Positions 43,175 to 54,668 of a DNA stretch of 64,000 nt are shown here, one piece after another. Position 1 is the stretch's first letter, and each line of letters begins with the position of its first letter. Below the pieces are notes generated by a model, which saw only the letters and a program-made list of their open reading frames with translations, was not told where the DNA came from and did no database searches. The position numbers and the translations under genes are program-made. The stretch is from Evernia prunastri (lineage: Eukaryota > Ascomycota > Lecanoromycetes > Lecanorales > Parmeliaceae): positions 1-64,000 of the forward strand of contig NKYR01000079.1 in assembly GCA_003184365.1 (NCBI GenBank). The letters run 5' to 3'.

Positions 43175-46100
43175 TCAGTTCTTTTTCTTCTTCTCAAAGA
43201 GACTGTCAAGCTTTTCGTCGTCGTCCAGGTGTATGAATGGTCGTTTGTTCTCATCGAGCTTGACCTCCCCAAACAGTCGTAGGATATCATGAGTCGTGAG
43301 CTTTGCCAAGGCAGACCTATCATCCACTGCCTGACCAATGAGTGCACTCTTTACCATTTGCATGTCCGTGAGCTTGTCGTCCGCTGACTTGTTGACGATG
43401 AATCGCGTGATGAATGTTTCTGACTCTTGGCCTATGCGGAACACGCGACAGAAGGCTTGCTGCTCTATGCAACTGTTGTACCATAGATCTATACAGATGA
43501 CCTTGGAAGCCATCGTCAGATTCAAGCCGATGCCGCCGCATTTGAGAGAAGCGATCATGACCTTCATATCGTCGTCCTTTGCGAATTCCCCAATTGCCTT
43601 CTCGCGAGCTGCGTGAGGCATCTTCCCATGGTAGGTGCAGTACTTCCACTTCTTTTTCTGACAGATCTTCTCTAGGATCTGCATGATCATGTGAAATTGA
43701 CTGAAGATTATGATCTTCTTATCCGGCTCTTCTTCCAACCATTTGTCCACTTGCGTTTGCACAGCGATGGTCTTAGCAGACATCACAAGCTTGTTCTCAT
43801 GAAAAACCCACTCCATGTTGACTTTCTTGGGTCTGTTTCTCCGACCGGCCATTTCATTGAGCAGCCAATTGTCGTTCCATTCCAACTCTTTCAGACCGGC
43901 GCACGATTCGGCGCTCTTGAAGTTGATACCGCACTTAAGACAAGGCGTCTCATCTTGGTCTTTTGCTGATGCTCTGATGGCCATGCCCTGAAGACACTCC
44001 TCGCAATAGACGTGAAAACAGCTTGTGACCATGGCGCTCTCCGGTGGATCCCCGCATGAATGGCATTGAGTTCGAGCCTTGAGCTCGGCCCATTTGGAAC
44101 CCGCCCTCAAAGTCTGGAGGAAGCTGCCAAACTCGACAGCAAGCTGGTCAGGTTGTGCAGATGCAGGCTCTTCAGGCGCTTCCTCTACAACTTCAGGCTT
44201 GGCTTCGATCATTCGTCTGAGCGCTGAAATCAAATCCCTATCGTTCTTATTCTCTGGAGTCGGCTCGCGAACAAATGTGTCTTCCAGGTTGGCAACCATA
44301 TCCAAGTCAAGGAGCTCTTCTAGAATTTCCTGCGCTAGGAAAGTGTGCGCACACAGTTGTCGTAGCCTGAGGAAAGCAACCTGGCAAAGGGTCAGTCCCG
44401 GTCTCCCCAAAAAAGCGCAGAACGCCGTACCAGACCCACGCCAGGATGCCTCTCAAGTTTCCCTTCCGCCGAGGCCCTGATATGGTTAGTAATCCTCGTC
44501 CGTAACCGAATGAGGCTTTACTTACTTATTCAACATGCCAACAAACTTTTTGAAGACCAATCTGTACACGGCTTTCTCAACGGGACTGAAATCGATGTTA
44601 ATGGATCTCTGGTTATGCTTTGGCAGCTTGATTATCGGTGCACCAAGGATGGTGTCTTTGAATGTCCTCCTGCACATGATTTGATCCAGAAGACAATGCA
44701 ATCGCGAATTGCAATCATCGCTTCCCGGCTTACAGTAGTTCTCCTGAAAATCGCTGAACGAACCGGTGTATGGCACGCGAAGGAATCTGAAATATGGAAA
44801 AAGCTCGTCAACTCGGTTCATGATGGGGGTTCCACTGAGTGTCCAGCGGTGTCTTGCCATCAGAGCCCTACAAGCAATCGAAGTCTGTGTCTCGTGATTC
44901 TTGATAGCTTGGGATTCTGCCCCTGCTTGTCAGCACATAATTTCGATCCCAAATTGAGATACTAACCATCGAGTACTATTGATGATATCAGCTTTGTCAA
45001 CCTGAGGTGCAGAAGTTTGCAAAAGCTTACCAACTCTGTAAAAGTGAACTTTGTGGAGAACATCCCTCTCTTGATTCCATTGCTTTTCCCACCATGCTTT
45101 CAATTCCCCCTCGTCGCGGATATCTTCCGGTATATGGAGTTTTGGGTATGATTTGATGACCTTACAAAAGTCAGCTTGCTGATTGAATGTACCAGAAGAT
45201 CATAGGTCTACCTCTTGGTACGTAGTAAGACTGGATAGGTTAGCAAAGCTCATACTTCCCAACGGCAGATACTTACATGACATCTTGTTGCTCCATGACT
45301 TGAACAGCAGCCTTGCCACAGACTCTGGTCGCTGCGTTATGCTTCAACACAAGGTCCAAATGCCCGTCTTCAGTGTGCTTCTCTAGCTCTTGCTCCCCTA
45401 TCGCAAATCAGACCAGTGTCAACTGAAGCGAATCTAGCCCGAACTTACATTGGATCAAGAGCCCCGGCGTGCATACTATTAAAGTAGCCCTGTGTTTCTC
45501 GCTGCGAGGGGGCGGATTGCTTATCATCAGAGCAATAGTCTCCACCGTCTTTCCTACAAGAAACAATGAGCATAAGTGGATCGTTACGGCGATTATCTTA
45601 GTACTCTTACCCATACCCATGGCGTCCGCCTTCAAATTATCCGGAATCAGTTTTTCATCTTTGGGATGACATAGGGAAGATAGACTCACTAGTATGCCAC
45701 CCAAAGGCTCTTCACCGCCAGTCTCTCGCTCCTTCATCCAGGCACTCGCGAGGACTTGATGATGACGGAGCGATGATTTCATGCCGGGAAGCTTCCAGTT
45801 ATCTTCGCCATCAGCCTTGCAAGCCCCTCTCAGGTCTCTACCAAGGGTCACTGTCGCCTTCATGATCTGATTTTTCTCCGCCACAGCATCTTTTTCAGTC
45901 ATTCCAAGTGGTACACTGGCAACAAGCGCGGCGAGCGCTTTCTGCTTATGGGTGTGCCCGGAAACAGGCAACGCTTCTCGATGAAGATTGGCATCTGCGT
46001 CTTCATAGATATTGCTGGCAAGAAGACCATTGGAGCCATTCAGATATCCAGCCTTGCCTGGTTTTCGTTTTGTTCTCTTCGAGCCACTCTTCTTGGCCTT

Positions 46101-47441
46101 TCCAGTGGATTTCCCTTTGTCTTTCTTTCCCGAAAATCTATGAAGTACGTCTTCAATTCCTGCCACCATATTGATCTCCTGCTCCTCTTCTAGATCTTGC
46201 TGACTTCGTTTGCCGTTGCTGTTTGGCTTGCGTTGCTTTGGGCCCCTAGAGCCCAGGGTTTCATCTTCTGGACCGGGACCTTCAGCAATGCGTCGTTTGG
46301 AACGAGAATTTCTCGGTGGCGAAGGTGAAACAAAGAGGCCGTTATCAGAGTCGTCATCGTCGCTGTAGCCGCGTGCGTCGTCATATTCGGCCTTAAGCCT
46401 CGCAAGTCGGAGATTCTCCGCCTTCTCGGCCTTTGCGAATTCGATATCATCTTCTATTGTGTTGCTTTCATTCTTGACTTTTGCATTATAGCTCTTCTTG
46501 AGGGCGCGAAACTTCTTACCGGTGTCCTCATCCGGGATGTAGCCAGCATTCATCCAGTCGGACCCACTGTCGTCAACAGCAATGTCTGAGCGCTTCGGCC
46601 CTTGAAGCCCAAGGCCATTCAGTGTTCCTGGATTTGCCGAGGTTTCGGGGATACCATGTTTACGCCGATGCTCTCGAAGGTAGGCATCCTGTGCACGCCT
46701 GGCTGCTGAACGATCGATGATTGAGCGCCTCGCTTTCGGGTTGAGGCCTTTGAGGAAAGATTTGCCCAGATTGATTTTTGAGGACGCACTTGGCTCGGCG
46801 TCGGCATCAAGGTCAATCACACCATTTCCCATGTCCGCCCAAAGGAACTCGACCTCGTCGTCTTCCTTTTTGATGGGTACTGAGCTTCCATCTGGTTGCA
46901 GTATCATAATGTCATCATCACCATCATCATCATCATCAGAGATAGAGATGACTTCTGGCATGCTTGTCCATTCGAATGGATCTTCCTCGTTCTCCTCCTT
47001 GATGACGATCTTACCACTCGCACCAGACTCTGAGACGTGACTCGGGGGATTTCTACTCATTATTGCGCTTGGGCTGTCCGGCTTTGTTGCGAAAAGGTCT
47101 TCATGTTGCTGCGCTACTGGCTTAATGGTCCCCGGGTCGGTGGCGGCATTGGGGCCCATGTTCATAGGGATTGCATCAGGGTTGCTCAGCTCCATGATGG
47201 CTGATCCCGGACCCTGGCGCTCAAGCGTTGCATCTCTGTTGCGAACGTCCCAGCTTACCACGTTGGCGATTGGAGGCGTATGTAATAGTTGATCGACGTC
47301 CCCTTCAAAGTCATGCATTGAGAAGTCAAAGTCTTCAATTGGACCCTGGACTCCGAGAATATCATCGTAGCTGTCGGACTCTGGGGGAGGAGATACAGCT
47401 GGAGAAGCACCGTCGTAGGGGTCTCCACTCTCAGTGTCCAT
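43175..47441 (-). CDS. SNF2-family ATPase with internal RING finger
   Basis: Ten exons sum to 1266 codons: 45690-47441, 45611-45629, 45449-45553, 45277-45397, 45212-45230, 45031-45160, 44968-44976, 44526-44916, 44431-44476 and 43175-44380. The first ~580 residues are acidic and disordered. Walker A (ADAMGMGKTVETIALM) is made by exon 2, 19 nt, and exon 3. Walker B is VVLDESQAIKN, whose centre comes from exon 7, only 9 nt. RWTLSGTPIMN follows. A C3HC4 RING (CHSCGDPP ... SCFHVYCEECL ... CLKC) is inserted before helicase C. Helicase C has KIIIFSQFHMIMQIL, CGGIGLNLTMAS and motif VI as QQAFCRVFRIGQ. This is the Rad5/Rad16/Uls1 architecture: a DNA-dependent ATPase with ubiquitin-ligase potential, acting on chromatin or damaged DNA. 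There is no HIRAN domain, so it is not a plain Rad5. It starts at MDTESGDPYD and ends in a Lys-rich tail. Confidence 0.9.
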
Positions 47442-49130
47442 GGTGTTTTCTAGTGCGTCTTTTATAGAGCAAATTTAATGAAAAGGGCAATGGAAGCGGT
47501 CGTAGAACATTGCTATGATCAAGAGTGGGTGATACATACGAGTGAGCTCAGGCGAAAGAGATCAATGCCCTAAAGCTGGACGATGATGGACTGATTTGAC
47601 GTGAAGTCTTCCTAGAAGAATTGTTCAAGGTAAGGTCGATGTAATGCAAAGCAGGATGGGAGAAAGTCGAAAGATGGCGAATTCGGGAAACACGCAGATT
47701 CTGAAGCAGCAGCAAGCTGGTGTTAGGAAAGCAAATGGGGATCCAAATGAGTTTGAATTGCGTGCGTCCGTGGAAATTCCGAGAGAATAAAGAAGAAGAC
47801 AACGTTTAGAGTGAAGAGAAAATGATGAGTTGTATTGTTGAAGTGCGATAGGTAGGAGGATGAGAGGAAGGGTTGCAAGACTTGGAGACCACTTTTAAGA
47901 AGTAAGCAAGCGACGAAGTGTATGAGAGATGATGGGATTGTGCGTGAAGTGAGGATGTGCGGGCGAGGATGTGGCGGAAGAAGGCTTGGAGGACTTACAG
48001 ACGTTGGTGAATGAGAGACTGATATGATTTCTTTCCCCTGTGCAGAGGTGTAGGTGAAGAAGATCTGGAGACTTGGCAGAAGTAAGCAAGCGAAGAAGTG
48101 TACGAGAGATGATGAAATTGTGCGTGAAGTGAGAACGTGTAGGTGAGAACGTGTAGGTGAGAACGTGTAGGTGAGAAGGTGGTGTGAGAAAGTGTCGACG
48201 AGAATGTGGCGGAAGAAGGTTTGGGGACTTACAGAGTTGGTGAATGAAAAGACTGGTATGATTTCTTCTCCCTGTGCAGAGAAGGTGTAGGTGAAGAAGA
48301 TTTGGAGACTTGGTAAATCTTAGTAAGTGAGAAGACTTCTCTGGTTCGTGGGAAGAAGAAGGTAGAGAAATGAGATGAGGGCGGCGTTTGCTGAAGATTT
48401 CAAGGACTTCGATACGTAGATGACTCTGGTACGTAGATGACTCGGAAAGGTTCAAGAAGTGAACGAGATTAGACCGTGAGATGTCCTTGTAGTAGAGGCT
48501 GAGGGCGTTCAAGGTTTGATAGATTCTGAGACTTGAGCTCTACCCTAGAAGTGACGAGAGGTTGAATTATGTAGTGTTCTTGGCGTAGAATCTGAGACTT
48601 TCGAACCCTTGACAAATGTAGAACGCTTGGGAGCTTCGAGCGAGCAGCAAGCAAAATGAGAGTGGAAGATGTCTCTGCTGTAACAGCTGAGGATTCAAGA
48701 TCCCCTACAGGCGTAGAAGGCTGGAATCTCTTGCAAGCAGTAACTAAGACGTGAGTGTAATGTGTGTATGCGCACGTTTTGGACGACTTCCAGAATTTGG
48801 TAATTGATTAATGAAGGCGGATCGGACTATGTTCCAGGAACGATAGCTTGTTGAAACACAAATGGTGGTGAGGAGGGGGATGAACTAGGGTGGGCAGCCG
48901 CTCCGGAGATGCTAGCTTCGTACTTGGGACCTAGATGGGTGATTTTGAGAGGGGAGGTGAGGGCTAAGCATTCGAAGTGATCGAGATTTGCTTGTAGACA
49001 GTGAAGAAGACCCGTCGGGGCGCAGTTGGTGAAGGCTACGACTGTTTGGCGTGTCCCCAAAGCATGCAATTGCTTGTGCTTCTTCTTCGAAAATGAGCTA
49101 TAAGTACCACCTCCGATGGGAAAGATGGTA
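47442..49130. other. Upstream region of SNF2 gene, 3' flank of IML1
   Basis: Apart from the tandem repeats listed separately, no gene is supported. A 205-codon reverse frame at 47895-48512 is a by-product of the repeats: both units have lengths divisible by three. Confidence 0.5.
47901..48314. repeat. Two diverged tandem units with inner 14-bp array
   Basis: Unit 1 (47901-48080, 180 bp) and unit 2 (48081 to about 48314) both begin AGTAAGCAAGCGAmGAAGTG, share TGGCGGAAGAAGG and a CTGTGCAGAG block, and end with TTGGAGACTTGG-type sequence. A partial third copy of the end precedes unit 1 (47876-47900). Unit 2 is longer because it holds three perfect copies of a 14-mer, GAGAACGTGTAGGT (48131-48172). 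The array lies about 0.5-0.9 kb upstream of the SNF2/RING gene. Confidence 0.8.
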
Positions 49131-52100
49131 TCAGCCAGGAGCAGCGCCTGCCGTTCCACCAACCTGCGTCTTTTCCTCCCCAACCATCCTCGTCTGCATC
49201 TCTGGCTTCTTCTCCCCCCTTTCCACCTTCTTGTCCCTCGACATCACATTCCCCGGCAACGCCAACGTCGGTATGCTGTTCTCATTGAACGGAGACTCCG
49301 GCTCTTTCGAGGGCATCTTTGCCCCCATGAATGGCGTACTGGGGACCGACGGTGCAGCTTTACGCAGAATCTCTGCGTAGAATGCCTCCAATGCGTCTAC
49401 ATCCGTGCAAAAGGCCTCAAAGTCCTTCTTGACGGCTTCAGATGTTGTCAGTGCTTTCGCAGCTCCGGATCGCGTGGAGCCAGCGGAATTTGCGGGGGGA
49501 GCAATCGGCGCCGAAGCTCTGTTAGCCGCGGACGGTACGTCCAAAGTGGCACGAACAGAAGGTGAGTTGTATGGGGAGGAAGACGGGGAAGGTCGGTGAT
49601 TGCCACGGTGGGGGCTGGAGCGGAAGAAGTTCATGCTACGATCGTGTCCAGGGTCTCCCGGATTTTCCAACTTGGCTGCATCCTGATAGGACGATGCGTT
49701 ACGATTATTGTACAACCTATTCGCCAAGAGCAAGAAATCACCGTCGTCTGTGATCTGTGCGATAATGGTGCCTGAGCGATGGATATATTGCGGGTAGCGA
49801 TAATCAGGCTTACCCCACGAGTAGGTGACATCGACATCTGCTGGAAAGTCAGAAGCGGCCTCGAAGTCAAGGACAAAGCTGAATCGCTTCATGATCGCTA
49901 TTTGGTAGAGGTGCTTTTCAGGTCGAGGTTGAGAGGAGAAGGTAGTGGTGTCCGCGAAGAAGCTTTGTGGCTGTTTCGAGGGTGGTTTCCGAGCGAGTTT
50001 GACTAGATAAGGTGCCCTAAATGGATGCATGCTCTTGATCGAACAAGCTTCTCCAAGGGGCACCTCTACGAGACGCAGTCCAAATCTGTCAACGGATGTC
50101 GCCCATGAGATGACGGCATCTTGGATGAGCCTCGGCGTGGTATTCATCCACTCGACTCGAATATGATAGCAATTGTCGGGATTGTGCAGTCTGTCATAGT
50201 GCAGGTTGACCAACTCCGGCCGGTAGGATCTCTTACGATGGTCCACGTCATACAGCAATGACTTGCTTAAGGCGACACCCAGTTTTTTCTTCTTTCCGGT
50301 GGGCGTGCTCGTATCTGCGTCTGAATTTGGAAGACTAGTTGAGCTTGCGCGAGAGCGGCCCGTCGTAGGAAGTTCTTTGGGAGCGTCTTCCGACATTGGC
50401 GTGGAGGGCACGGATGCTTTGCCTCGTCCGAACCAACCTCTAGACTCTGGTCGAGGCGCACGATACTGATCCGCGATTTGGTAGAAGTAGTTGCCGTCAC
50501 GAAAATTGTGTCGTTGCTCAACATGCTGGAACATGCCGCTCTTCATGAGCTCATTACCGAGCTCCACAGCTTCATCTCGGGTATCGACATCTCTGAAGTT
50601 CTGAAGCAGCCAAGTGGTCAATTCGAAGCCAATAAAACAGTTGTAATGGAGCCTCCAATGCCATCTTCGATCCAGCATGCGAACTCCTTTCTCTGTCTGT
50701 ATCGTTTCGGCGAGAGACGCAATGTTGAGGCCTGGGCGCTGGTACAAATCCGACTCCGGCAACAATTGCACTGGTCTTCCGGTGGCATCTCCCTCTGCAA
50801 CATTCTCCAGCTCGGCAGCAACAATGGCAGAAGCGTTCCTTGTTTGGTACATGATGTCCAATGGGTTTGTATCTTTACGGTTTCGTGAATGCATTTGGAA
50901 GCGACGTTCCTCTGGAGGAATATATCGAAATTTCTGCCATACTTGGCTAAGCTTCCTGATGCCCTCAAGCCTGATCTCCTCTTCGTCGTCCTCATTCCTC
51001 GGGCGCAGCGGACGGCGGGTATTAGAAGGTGGTTCGACCGGAATCAATACGAATCGGGCTCTCCATGGCCGTAGGGCCTCCACGAAGTCTTTCGCCTGAG
51101 GTTTTTCATGGCCTAAAATGAAGTTGTCGATTATCTCCCAGTCAAAGTCCCCTCGCTGTGGAACGGTTGGTACTTCCTGAACGTCATATTGAACGGCCAG
51201 CATTGAGCAAATGGCGGGTCTATAGAGTATAGACTCAGCATCAGCCGTTCTGGCGGCAACAACACCGCGACGAACGAACTGGGTGACTTCAACCTTGATT
51301 TCATCGGTTCGCGTCAGTTTCTGAATAATGCCACCTCTTGACAGAAAGACCACAGCGCCAACCTCAGCTAGCACCTGCTCATTGAAGATGTTGAGAGACT
51401 GCAAGGCTAGTACCTTCGTAGTCTCTGCAACACGAGGACCTACAACAATTTGGAAGCCGCGTGATATGCGGAAACCGAGCAGCTCAAAGATGAGCGATCG
51501 AGGGGCCTCCGATAGGTCCGTATTCTCTGGGAGTTCGACACCGTAAGCGCTGTGTTGATACTCCTCCGCAAGCTGCTCGGCGGAAGGGAACTCCTCCGTC
51601 GTGAGTGGGACAGCAGCAGGACAGCACATAGATTTCCATTTGATCTGTGAGGTTGGTAGAGGACGTGGGAAAATATGCTGCCACCTTCCAAGGCGACTAC
51701 CTACTGCTGTCTTTGATTTTGAAGGGTTGGAGGGGTTCAACATCGTTAGCCAAGGGGCCAGTGTGGTACTGGGCGAAAGAATCGCTGGTGAAAGCTGAGA
51801 ATCGTCATCGCCTCCATGATACGATGCATTAGTCCTGCGGTCTTCTTCCCGAAGGTCTTGCAACGCTTTAAGTCTATCAGTAGAATGAGCGGCTGCCTTA
51901 TGCGCATGAAGTTTGCGAGCACCTGTGCCCTGGGATTCGCCTTCGTTGCTCATACGTATGGCAGTAGGCTTTCTGATTGGGATTGGTCTCGAAGACTGCT
52001 GCGGCTCCGAGTCGGAAGATTGCGGCAAGTCTTGATCCTTATGATTGGCTTCGTAAGAATTAGACTTACTTCCCAAGACGGTATTGATATGAACCTTTGT

Positions 52101-54668
52101 TGGCATTTTAGTTGAAGATGTGGTATGCTTGATGGGAAATGGTGACTTGAAGCCTTGACTTATTAGAGAGGTGGGAGTTTTGTAGCCAGCAGATTGTTCA
52201 GTGCTCGTGGTTGCAATCGCCTTTGCCCTGGCAAAATCGAAGCCTTGAGGTCCAAGACTAATCTGGCGCGCTGTTGCACTTGAAGTGGGACGAGCTGTTC
52301 GCTTGCTGCTTCCGGCGTTGGCAACATCGCCTTCTCCATTTGCCTTCTTCCGCAATGCATGGCGTTCTAGCATTGCTTTATTCCGGAAGCTTTCTTCATC
52401 AGAGCTGTACCTGCTCCTGTTAATAGACAACTGATGGGTGCCAGCGGAAGTGCCGAGTAACGATGGACTGTGAAGGTGACTTGTGGATACGTTCCGCGTA
52501 GACATTGCCTTTCGAGTCTTTTTCTTCGCTAGCAGAGGATGGCGGAAGAGCAGATCATCATACTCGTCCATCCACTGAAACAGACGACCATCGCTTTTTG
52601 GATAGCCGGATCGACCGGATACGATTGAAGTAGAGAGCTTTGGTGTACGACCGCCGCCCGATCCGTCGCTTTGCGAACCGTAGATTTCGGAACTTGGACG
52701 TAGGCTCGCTGGTCTAGGGGATCCAAACATATTCCCAGAGGTTCGACTTTTAGACTCACCAACAGAGGAGCTGAAGCTCCGAGATAGGGTGGGGATTGAT
52801 ATGTCGCTGATGGCGTTTTCCATGACGCCCATCATTTGCAGTTCGTACATTCTCACTCTCGAAACGAATGTCTTGTGCCTCGGGGCATCGAAACTTGACT
52901 TGTTCTTCGCTTTGATTGGAACTGCGATTGCCCTGCGGTCCTCGTCCAATGAAGCAGTCCAAAATGAAATGTCGACCCAATGTGGAATACCATAGCTCCA
53001 CTCCTGCCTTGATGATCCTCCCAGTGCTTTCCGTCTCTGATGTGGCCCCTCAGGCCCAAATGACGACGTCGTTATTGTGCTTCGACGCGCGCCCGTGACG
53101 CTGCCTGTTGGCGTATCTTGGTCGTCGGCGACGTGAGTTGTCCCTCCAGCATACAAGTCGCTCAATTCTAAACGAGGCTTCCGATACTGGAACAGAGGTA
53201 CCGAGTGTAGTGGCATCTTCGACAAGCACACCAGATCGATACCAACACCATTGTCAATAAGATTTTCGGTAGTGGCAACCAAGAGGCTGTAGTCCACTTC
53301 GAACAGACCAGCGCTTGGTGTCAACACTACAATGGACACCCCAGTCCGAACAAGATCACGGTCAATGTAATCGGAGGAGAACTGGGATGATGCCAGGTTT
53401 ATTGCTTCGAGAACATTGCCATGTGCCGCCGCAGACGGACGGCCAGCGATCACATGACTAGGTAGGTTAGCCAATGCCGAAGAGATGTCCGCTCCAAGTG
53501 GTAAGTGATCCCCTACATCAGGTTTTCGGATGGAGATGTCTCGAAGGAATACCTTGAATTCTTTTTTCAACTGATTCAAGATATCTGCCCAGTCTCCACT
53601 TGCCTTGTCACTGGCTACGACCCGGTAGAAGTCTTGCGCGTTACTGTCATCTCCACTGCCCCGTTCATGCGATTGATCCCGGCTGAAGTTTGCATTATTT
53701 GAGTTGGTGACCGGTCTATCTTCGTATATCATCCTCGTGAATAGTACTATGCTAATGAGATGCTTGACTTTTAGTTGTTGCCATCTCTTAAAGAGCTCGG
53801 GAAGGAAGCCGTTGATGACTTTGTCGAACATGATCTCTCCGGTACCGTCGGCATCAAAATCCCACATCTCTTTGGACATCTGGATGAATAAAACATAGCG
53901 GGCAGACTCGCTGCGAAAGATAGGTTTGGTGGATGCATGGAAAAAGGCTGACGCCACTTTTCGGCCCTTAACGAATATCGTTTTGATGCTAGCCTTGATG
54001 CTCTCCATAAAAACAATCCTTTGACCTCTGAAGATGCAGCGGTCAACCAACTCGGCGGAGACCAGGCGCCACATGTCCGCACGAGCTAGATACTGATCTC
54101 GAAAGACAATCTCTACATGGGATGCGTAGCAGGATGTCTCGTCAGCTGTTGACACCAACACCTGGCTCCCTTTCTCGAAGCCAGAAGCATGTTCAACTCG
54201 CCGGGAGATTGAGATCTGGACATTTGGCTGTTTGAAGAGCATCTCCTCACTTATAGCTTTTGCACCGAAAACATGATGCCGGTTGATGTCCAAATGATCT
54301 GGCGGAACATCTGCAGCAGTAGTGGGCTTTTGCAGGGTATTATGTGACTTCACGCCATGAATGATGGTCTCACTACTTGCCTTCAAAGCTGTCAGCTGCA
54401 TCAGAGTCCCCGCCTTGACGTTGCCCTGATGGAAAAGCGGCAAATTGATGAGGACGTCTTCCTTGGAAAAGTTCTCATCGTGTATGGAAAGGCTACACAA
54501 GAGCCGCACGGATGCTCCAGATTTCGTTTCAGGGGCTGCGGATGCTAAGGGTGGTCCAGGAATAGCATCATCTGCACGGACCGCGCCTTGCAGTGTGGTG
54601 GAGTTGCCCGTGCTCATTTGACGAAGATGTGAAGCACGGAGCGGACGAGAGGAATTCTGATGTGCCAT
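49131..54668 (-). CDS. IML1: Vacuolar membrane-associated protein Iml1 (SEACIT)
   Basis: A single 1845-codon exon starts MAHQNSSRPLRASHLRQMST. The N-terminal third has the Iml1 domain layout (VSTADETSCYASHVEIVFRD; RIVFMESIKASIKTIFVKGR; ISIVLFTRMIYEDRP; RTGVSIVVLTPSAGLFEVDY). A long Ser-rich linker spans about residues 600-900. GFRISRGFQIVVGPRVAETT and AICSMLAVQYDVQEVPTVPQ follow. The DEP domain is at about residues 1320-1395 (RRWHWRLHYNCFIGFELTTW ... NFRDGNYFYQI). The C-terminal domain includes LVNLHYDRLHNPDNCYHIRV and FSFVLDFEAASDFPADVDVT. Iml1 (DEPDC5 in animals) is the GAP subunit of the SEACIT/GATOR1 complex that restrains TORC1 at the vacuole when nitrogen is short. Length is usual for filamentous fungi, and no lesions are seen. 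Confidence 0.93.
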   Translation of the reverse strand: MAHQNSSRPLRASHLRQMSTGNSTTLQGAVRADDAIPGPPLASAAPETKSGASVRLLCSLSIHDENFSKEDVLINLPLFHQGNVKAGTLMQLTALKASSETIIHGVKSHNTLQKPTTAADVPPDHLDINRHHVFGAKAISEEMLFKQPNVQISISRRVEHASGFEKGSQVLVSTADETSCYASHVEIVFRDQYLARADMWRLVSAELVDRCIFRGQRIVFMESIKASIKTIFVKGRKVASAFFHASTKPIFRSESARYVLFIQMSKEMWDFDADGTGEIMFDKVINGFLPELFKRWQQLKVKHLISIVLFTRMIYEDRPVTNSNNANFSRDQSHERGSGDDSNAQDFYRVVASDKASGDWADILNQLKKEFKVFLRDISIRKPDVGDHLPLGADISSALANLPSHVIAGRPSAAAHGNVLEAINLASSQFSSDYIDRDLVRTGVSIVVLTPSAGLFEVDYSLLVATTENLIDNGVGIDLVCLSKMPLHSVPLFQYRKPRLELSDLYAGGTTHVADDQDTPTGSVTGARRSTITTSSFGPEGPHQRRKALGGSSRQEWSYGIPHWVDISFWTASLDEDRRAIAVPIKAKNKSSFDAPRHKTFVSRVRMYELQMMGVMENAISDISIPTLSRSFSSSVGESKSRTSGNMFGSPRPASLRPSSEIYGSQSDGSGGGRTPKLSTSIVSGRSGYPKSDGRLFQWMDEYDDLLFRHPLLAKKKTRKAMSTRNVSTSHLHSPSLLGTSAGTHQLSINRSRYSSDEESFRNKAMLERHALRKKANGEGDVANAGSSKRTARPTSSATARQISLGPQGFDFARAKAIATTSTEQSAGYKTPTSLISQGFKSPFPIKHTTSSTKMPTKVHINTVLGSKSNSYEANHKDQDLPQSSDSEPQQSSRPIPIRKPTAIRMSNEGESQGTGARKLHAHKAAAHSTDRLKALQDLREEDRRTNASYHGGDDDSQLSPAILSPSTTLAPWLTMLNPSNPSKSKTAVGSRLGRWQHIFPRPLPTSQIKWKSMCCPAAVPLTTEEFPSAEQLAEEYQHSAYGVELPENTDLSEAPRSLIFELLGFRISRGFQIVVGPRVAETTKVLALQSLNIFNEQVLAEVGAVVFLSRGGIIQKLTRTDEIKVEVTQFVRRGVVAARTADAESILYRPAICSMLAVQYDVQEVPTVPQRGDFDWEIIDNFILGHEKPQAKDFVEALRPWRARFVLIPVEPPSNTRRPLRPRNEDDEEEIRLEGIRKLSQVWQKFRYIPPEERRFQMHSRNRKDTNPLDIMYQTRNASAIVAAELENVAEGDATGRPVQLLPESDLYQRPGLNIASLAETIQTEKGVRMLDRRWHWRLHYNCFIGFELTTWLLQNFRDVDTRDEAVELGNELMKSGMFQHVEQRHNFRDGNYFYQIADQYRAPRPESRGWFGRGKASVPSTPMSEDAPKELPTTGRSRASSTSLPNSDADTSTPTGKKKKLGVALSKSLLYDVDHRKRSYRPELVNLHYDRLHNPDNCYHIRVEWMNTTPRLIQDAVISWATSVDRFGLRLVEVPLGEACSIKSMHPFRAPYLVKLARKPPSKQPQSFFADTTTFSSQPRPEKHLYQIAIMKRFSFVLDFEAASDFPADVDVTYSWGKPDYRYPQYIHRSGTIIAQITDDGDFLLLANRLYNNRNASSYQDAAKLENPGDPGHDRSMNFFRSSPHRGNHRPSPSSSPYNSPSVRATLDVPSAANRASAPIAPPANSAGSTRSGAAKALTTSEAVKKDFEAFCTDVDALEAFYAEILRKAAPSVPSTPFMGAKMPSKEPESPFNENSIPTLALPGNVMSRDKKVERGEKKPEMQTRMVGEEKTQVGGTAGAAPG

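Noticed and set aside
44917..44967. Earlier acceptor giving VVLDGAESQAIKN in the SNF2 gene
   Set aside because: It would break the DExQ box. The AG ten bases further on gives VVLDESQAIKN, as the family requires.
48131..48172. Short direct repeats as a CRISPR-like array
   Set aside because: The three 14-mers are contiguous, without spacers, in a eukaryotic genome.
47895..48512. Reverse 205-codon repeat protein
   Set aside because: The frame stays open only because repeat units are multiples of three. There is no credible start context or family.
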